Assembly (NCBI GenBank): GCA_964448055.1
Contig: CAYUVB010000068.1
Coordinates: 1-6,128, forward strand
DNA length: 6,128 nucleotides
Direction: 5' to 3'
From: WANQ01 sp964448055
GTDB lineage: Archaea > Thermoproteota > Thermoprotei_A > Sulfolobales > WANQ01
The position numbers and the translations under genes are program-made. Positions 4,866 to 6,128 of this stretch are shown one piece after another. The notes beneath the pieces were generated by a model. That model did not search any database and had not been told where the DNA came from. It saw only the letters and a list, made by a program, of their open reading frames with translations. The stretch's first letter is position 1, and each line of letters begins with the position of its first letter.

Positions 4866-5762
4866 GACTAGGCTTAGTATATCATCTATTAGCTTATATG
4901 GGTCGTCATGGAATACGTATATAGTAGGCTCTAGTCCTATAGCACCTCTATCAGCAATTACTGTCTTAGGCTTCTTTATCTTCTTCAAAGCTCCTATTAT
5001 CTTTTTATATTGTTCTTGTGGATTATCGCTTGGCCCTACAACTAGAACTTCATAGCCTAGTTCTCTAAGTTTATCAATGTATTCTTGCTTATACTTGATG
5101 TTTATCACCGCATTTATCCTAGTATTAATGCTACGTGCCTCTAGTAGTAATGTCGCTAAATACCTGCTACCACCATAGGATGGAGAACCTACTGCTACGG
5201 TGCTTTTATCTGTTTTCACAATCCTACCAGGTATTGCTATGGTTTCCTGAATACTTCTTGCTCTAGGTGGAGCGTATACTATGTTAGTACCTATTTCTGG
5301 TACAAGTTCTACTGCATTAGGATTCCTCGTAAACTTCTCAACTAGGTCTTCTACAAGCTTAATGTAAGAATCTGTTACCTTGTAATGGAATAGTTCATGA
5401 CATATACTGCAATCTCTACTTAAACTTGGTGTAAGCCTATGGTGTAGACCACACAGTTTTCGTGTTGCTAGTATCTCATTAAGTATTGACGTAAAAGCGT
5501 ACATGAATTCTAGTTGCGAGTTTCGTGACGCGATTAAACTGTAGATGTATTTTTCTATTTCTTCAAGACTTAAGCCTGCTTTTTCAAGTTGTCGTATATA
5601 GTATTCTCTATCTTTGGATAAATAATTATTTACCATTGCCTGGCTTATTCCAAACAATTTTGCTATCTTTACTTGACTTAAGCCACGTGAGCTTAATTCT
5701 AATGCTACTAGAGCTCTAAGGTAGGGCACAATATATTTCACTATTAGTTCATGTGGAGTCAA
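4860..5762 (-). CDS. thiR: ThiR: helix-turn-helix regulator with ThiN-type thiamine-phosphate sensor domain
   Basis: Archaeal transcriptional regulator of thiamine biosynthesis and uptake genes, 300 residues. Residues 18-55 form a helix-turn-helix (LSQVKIAKLFGISQAMVNNY). A linker at 104-122 holds a metal-site-like cluster, C104-x2-H107-H108 and C118-x2-C121-H122. Residues 150-300 match the thiamine-phosphate synthase (ThiN) domain: VPEIGTNIVYAPPRARS, IAIPGRIVK, GSPSYGGSRYLA, INAVINIKY and IADRGAIGLEPTIYVF. In this family the ThiN-like domain is known to sense thiamine phosphate and usually has lost catalysis; Y201 and D271 occupy places where I would expect other residues in the enzyme, but this needs an alignment. 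The start is TTG at 5762-5760: an in-frame TGA immediately precedes it, and GAGGG (5773-5769) lies 6 nt upstream. No thiamine genes are visible in the window, so its targets lie elsewhere, or it controls itself. Confidence 0.88.
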   Translation of the reverse strand: MTPHELIVKYIVPYLRALVALELSSRGLSQVKIAKLFGISQAMVNNYLSKDREYYIRQLEKAGLSLEEIEKYIYSLIASRNSQLEFMYAFTSILNEILATRKLCGLHHRLTPSLSRDCSICHELFHYKVTDSYIKLVEDLVEKFTRNPNAVELVPEIGTNIVYAPPRARSIQETIAIPGRIVKTDKSTVAVGSPSYGGSRYLATLLLEARSINTRINAVINIKYKQEYIDKLRELGYEVLVVGPSDNPQEQYKKIIGALKKIKKPKTVIADRGAIGLEPTIYVFHDDPYKLIDDILSLVS

Positions 5763-5818
5763 TCAAATCCCTCGAATTAGCGTATTGTTCACTCGGTTAT
5801 AAATGTATCTATAACGAG
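5763..5818 (-). promoter_or_regulatory. thiR promoter with inverted repeat and strong Shine-Dalgarno site
   Basis: On the minus strand a TATA box (TTTATAA, 5803-5797) precedes GAGGG (5773-5769), implying a leader of about 11 nt before the TTG at 5762. The box lies within an imperfect inverted repeat: CTCG-G-TTATA (5792-5801) and TATAACGAG (5810-5818), nine paired bases per arm with one bulged G and an 8-bp spacer. A protein bound there would block the TATA site, so autorepression by ThiR is a reasonable inference. Confidence 0.55.
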
Positions 5819-5835
5819 GTTTTATTGCTATCGGT

Positions 5836-6128
5836 CTATGCTATTTTGGCTATCTCATCTAGTAAACCCTTGATCCACGGTTTCTCCAACTCCTTAGGAT
5901 TAACAACAGGATGAGTATCGATTGCCTTAATGGGCTTGATTAATCCCAGAATATCACTAGTAGTTGTTGCTAAAGGATTCCTTATCTCACCTACTAAGTT
6001 CAAAGCTCTTCTATATTTATCTCCAGGGTATAGTGCTATCTTACCTGGTGCAACAGCAACAACTACATCTACCTCTATTGATGATGGTGTAGGTGCAGCA
6101 GCATCATTATATGACTCAATCACTACCA
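5836..6128 (-). CDS. Unrecognised protein, C-terminal part (5' end beyond window)
   Basis: The minus-strand frame is open from the right edge to the TAG at 5838-5836, giving 96 residues of a longer protein whose N-terminus is outside the window. Two valines precede IESYNDAAAPTPSS. A GTG at 6123 could be read as a start but nothing supports it, and the frame continues past it. A hydrophobic strand, EVDVVVAVAPGKIALYPGD, is followed by KYRRALNLVGEIRNP and a mixed helical tail ending WIKGLLDEIAKIA. The strand-then-Gly pattern suggests an alpha/beta enzyme fold, but I cannot assign a family. It lies 73 bp upstream of thiR on the same strand; thiR has its own promoter, so an operon is not implied. 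Confidence 0.7.
   Translation of the reverse strand, partial: VVIESYNDAAAPTPSSIEVDVVVAVAPGKIALYPGDKYRRALNLVGEIRNPLATTTSDILGLIKPIKAIDTHPVVNPKELEKPWIKGLLDEIAKIA

Noticed and set aside
5525..5719. Plus-strand hydrophobic frame opposite the ThiR helix-turn-helix region
   Set aside because: Leu-rich antisense artefact of a helical coding sequence; no initiation signals.
1..6128. CRISPR array, tRNA, complete rRNA or insertion sequence
   Set aside because: No regularly spaced repeats, no tRNA-like cloverleaf, and no transposase gene or terminal inverted repeats were seen anywhere in the window.

Overview
The window looks like chromosome from a hyperthermophilic crenarchaeon (Thermoproteota, probably Desulfurococcales). 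The signs are AT-rich DNA with frequent AGA/AGG and ATA codons, TATA-box promoters about 26 bp upstream of starts (several apparently leaderless), GGTG/GAGGG ribosome binding sites, TTG start codons, and archaeal families such as the ThiR regulator. This placement is inferred from the sequence alone.

Layout. 1-644 (minus): a vapBC toxin-antitoxin operon. The ribbon-helix-helix antitoxin overlaps the PIN toxin by ATGA, the toxin runs off the left edge, and the promoter is packed with palindromic TATA/ACGTA repeats. 817-2157 (minus): a secreted thioredoxin domain fused to a CcdA/DsbD-type membrane electron carrier. 2232-3117 (plus): a divergent two-gene unit of an AbiEii-like nucleotidyltransferase and an unrecognised 85-residue charged protein, possibly another toxin-antitoxin-type pair. 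3118-3293: a GC-richer spacer with its own promoter-like box and a possible C/D box guide RNA aimed at 23S rRNA. 3294-4400 (plus): a family M29 metallo-aminopeptidase. 4461-4865 (plus): a decayed zinc-ribbon gene with its promoter intact but several frameshifts and stops. 4860-5762 (minus): ThiR, a helix-turn-helix regulator with a thiamine-phosphate-synthase-like (ThiN) sensor domain, started by TTG behind a strong Shine-Dalgarno site and with an inverted repeat over its TATA box. 5836-6128 (minus): the C-terminal part of an unrecognised protein.

The genes do not form one pathway. Two small gene pairs of toxin-antitoxin character (one certain, one conjectural), a pseudogene and short regulatory palindromes sit between housekeeping genes, as expected of a mildly accessory stretch. 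The best leads are the nucleotidyltransferase/small-protein pair, the guide-RNA candidate at 3202-3224, the vapBC operator, the extra cysteines in the thioredoxin-CcdA fusion, and the inverted repeat controlling thiR.
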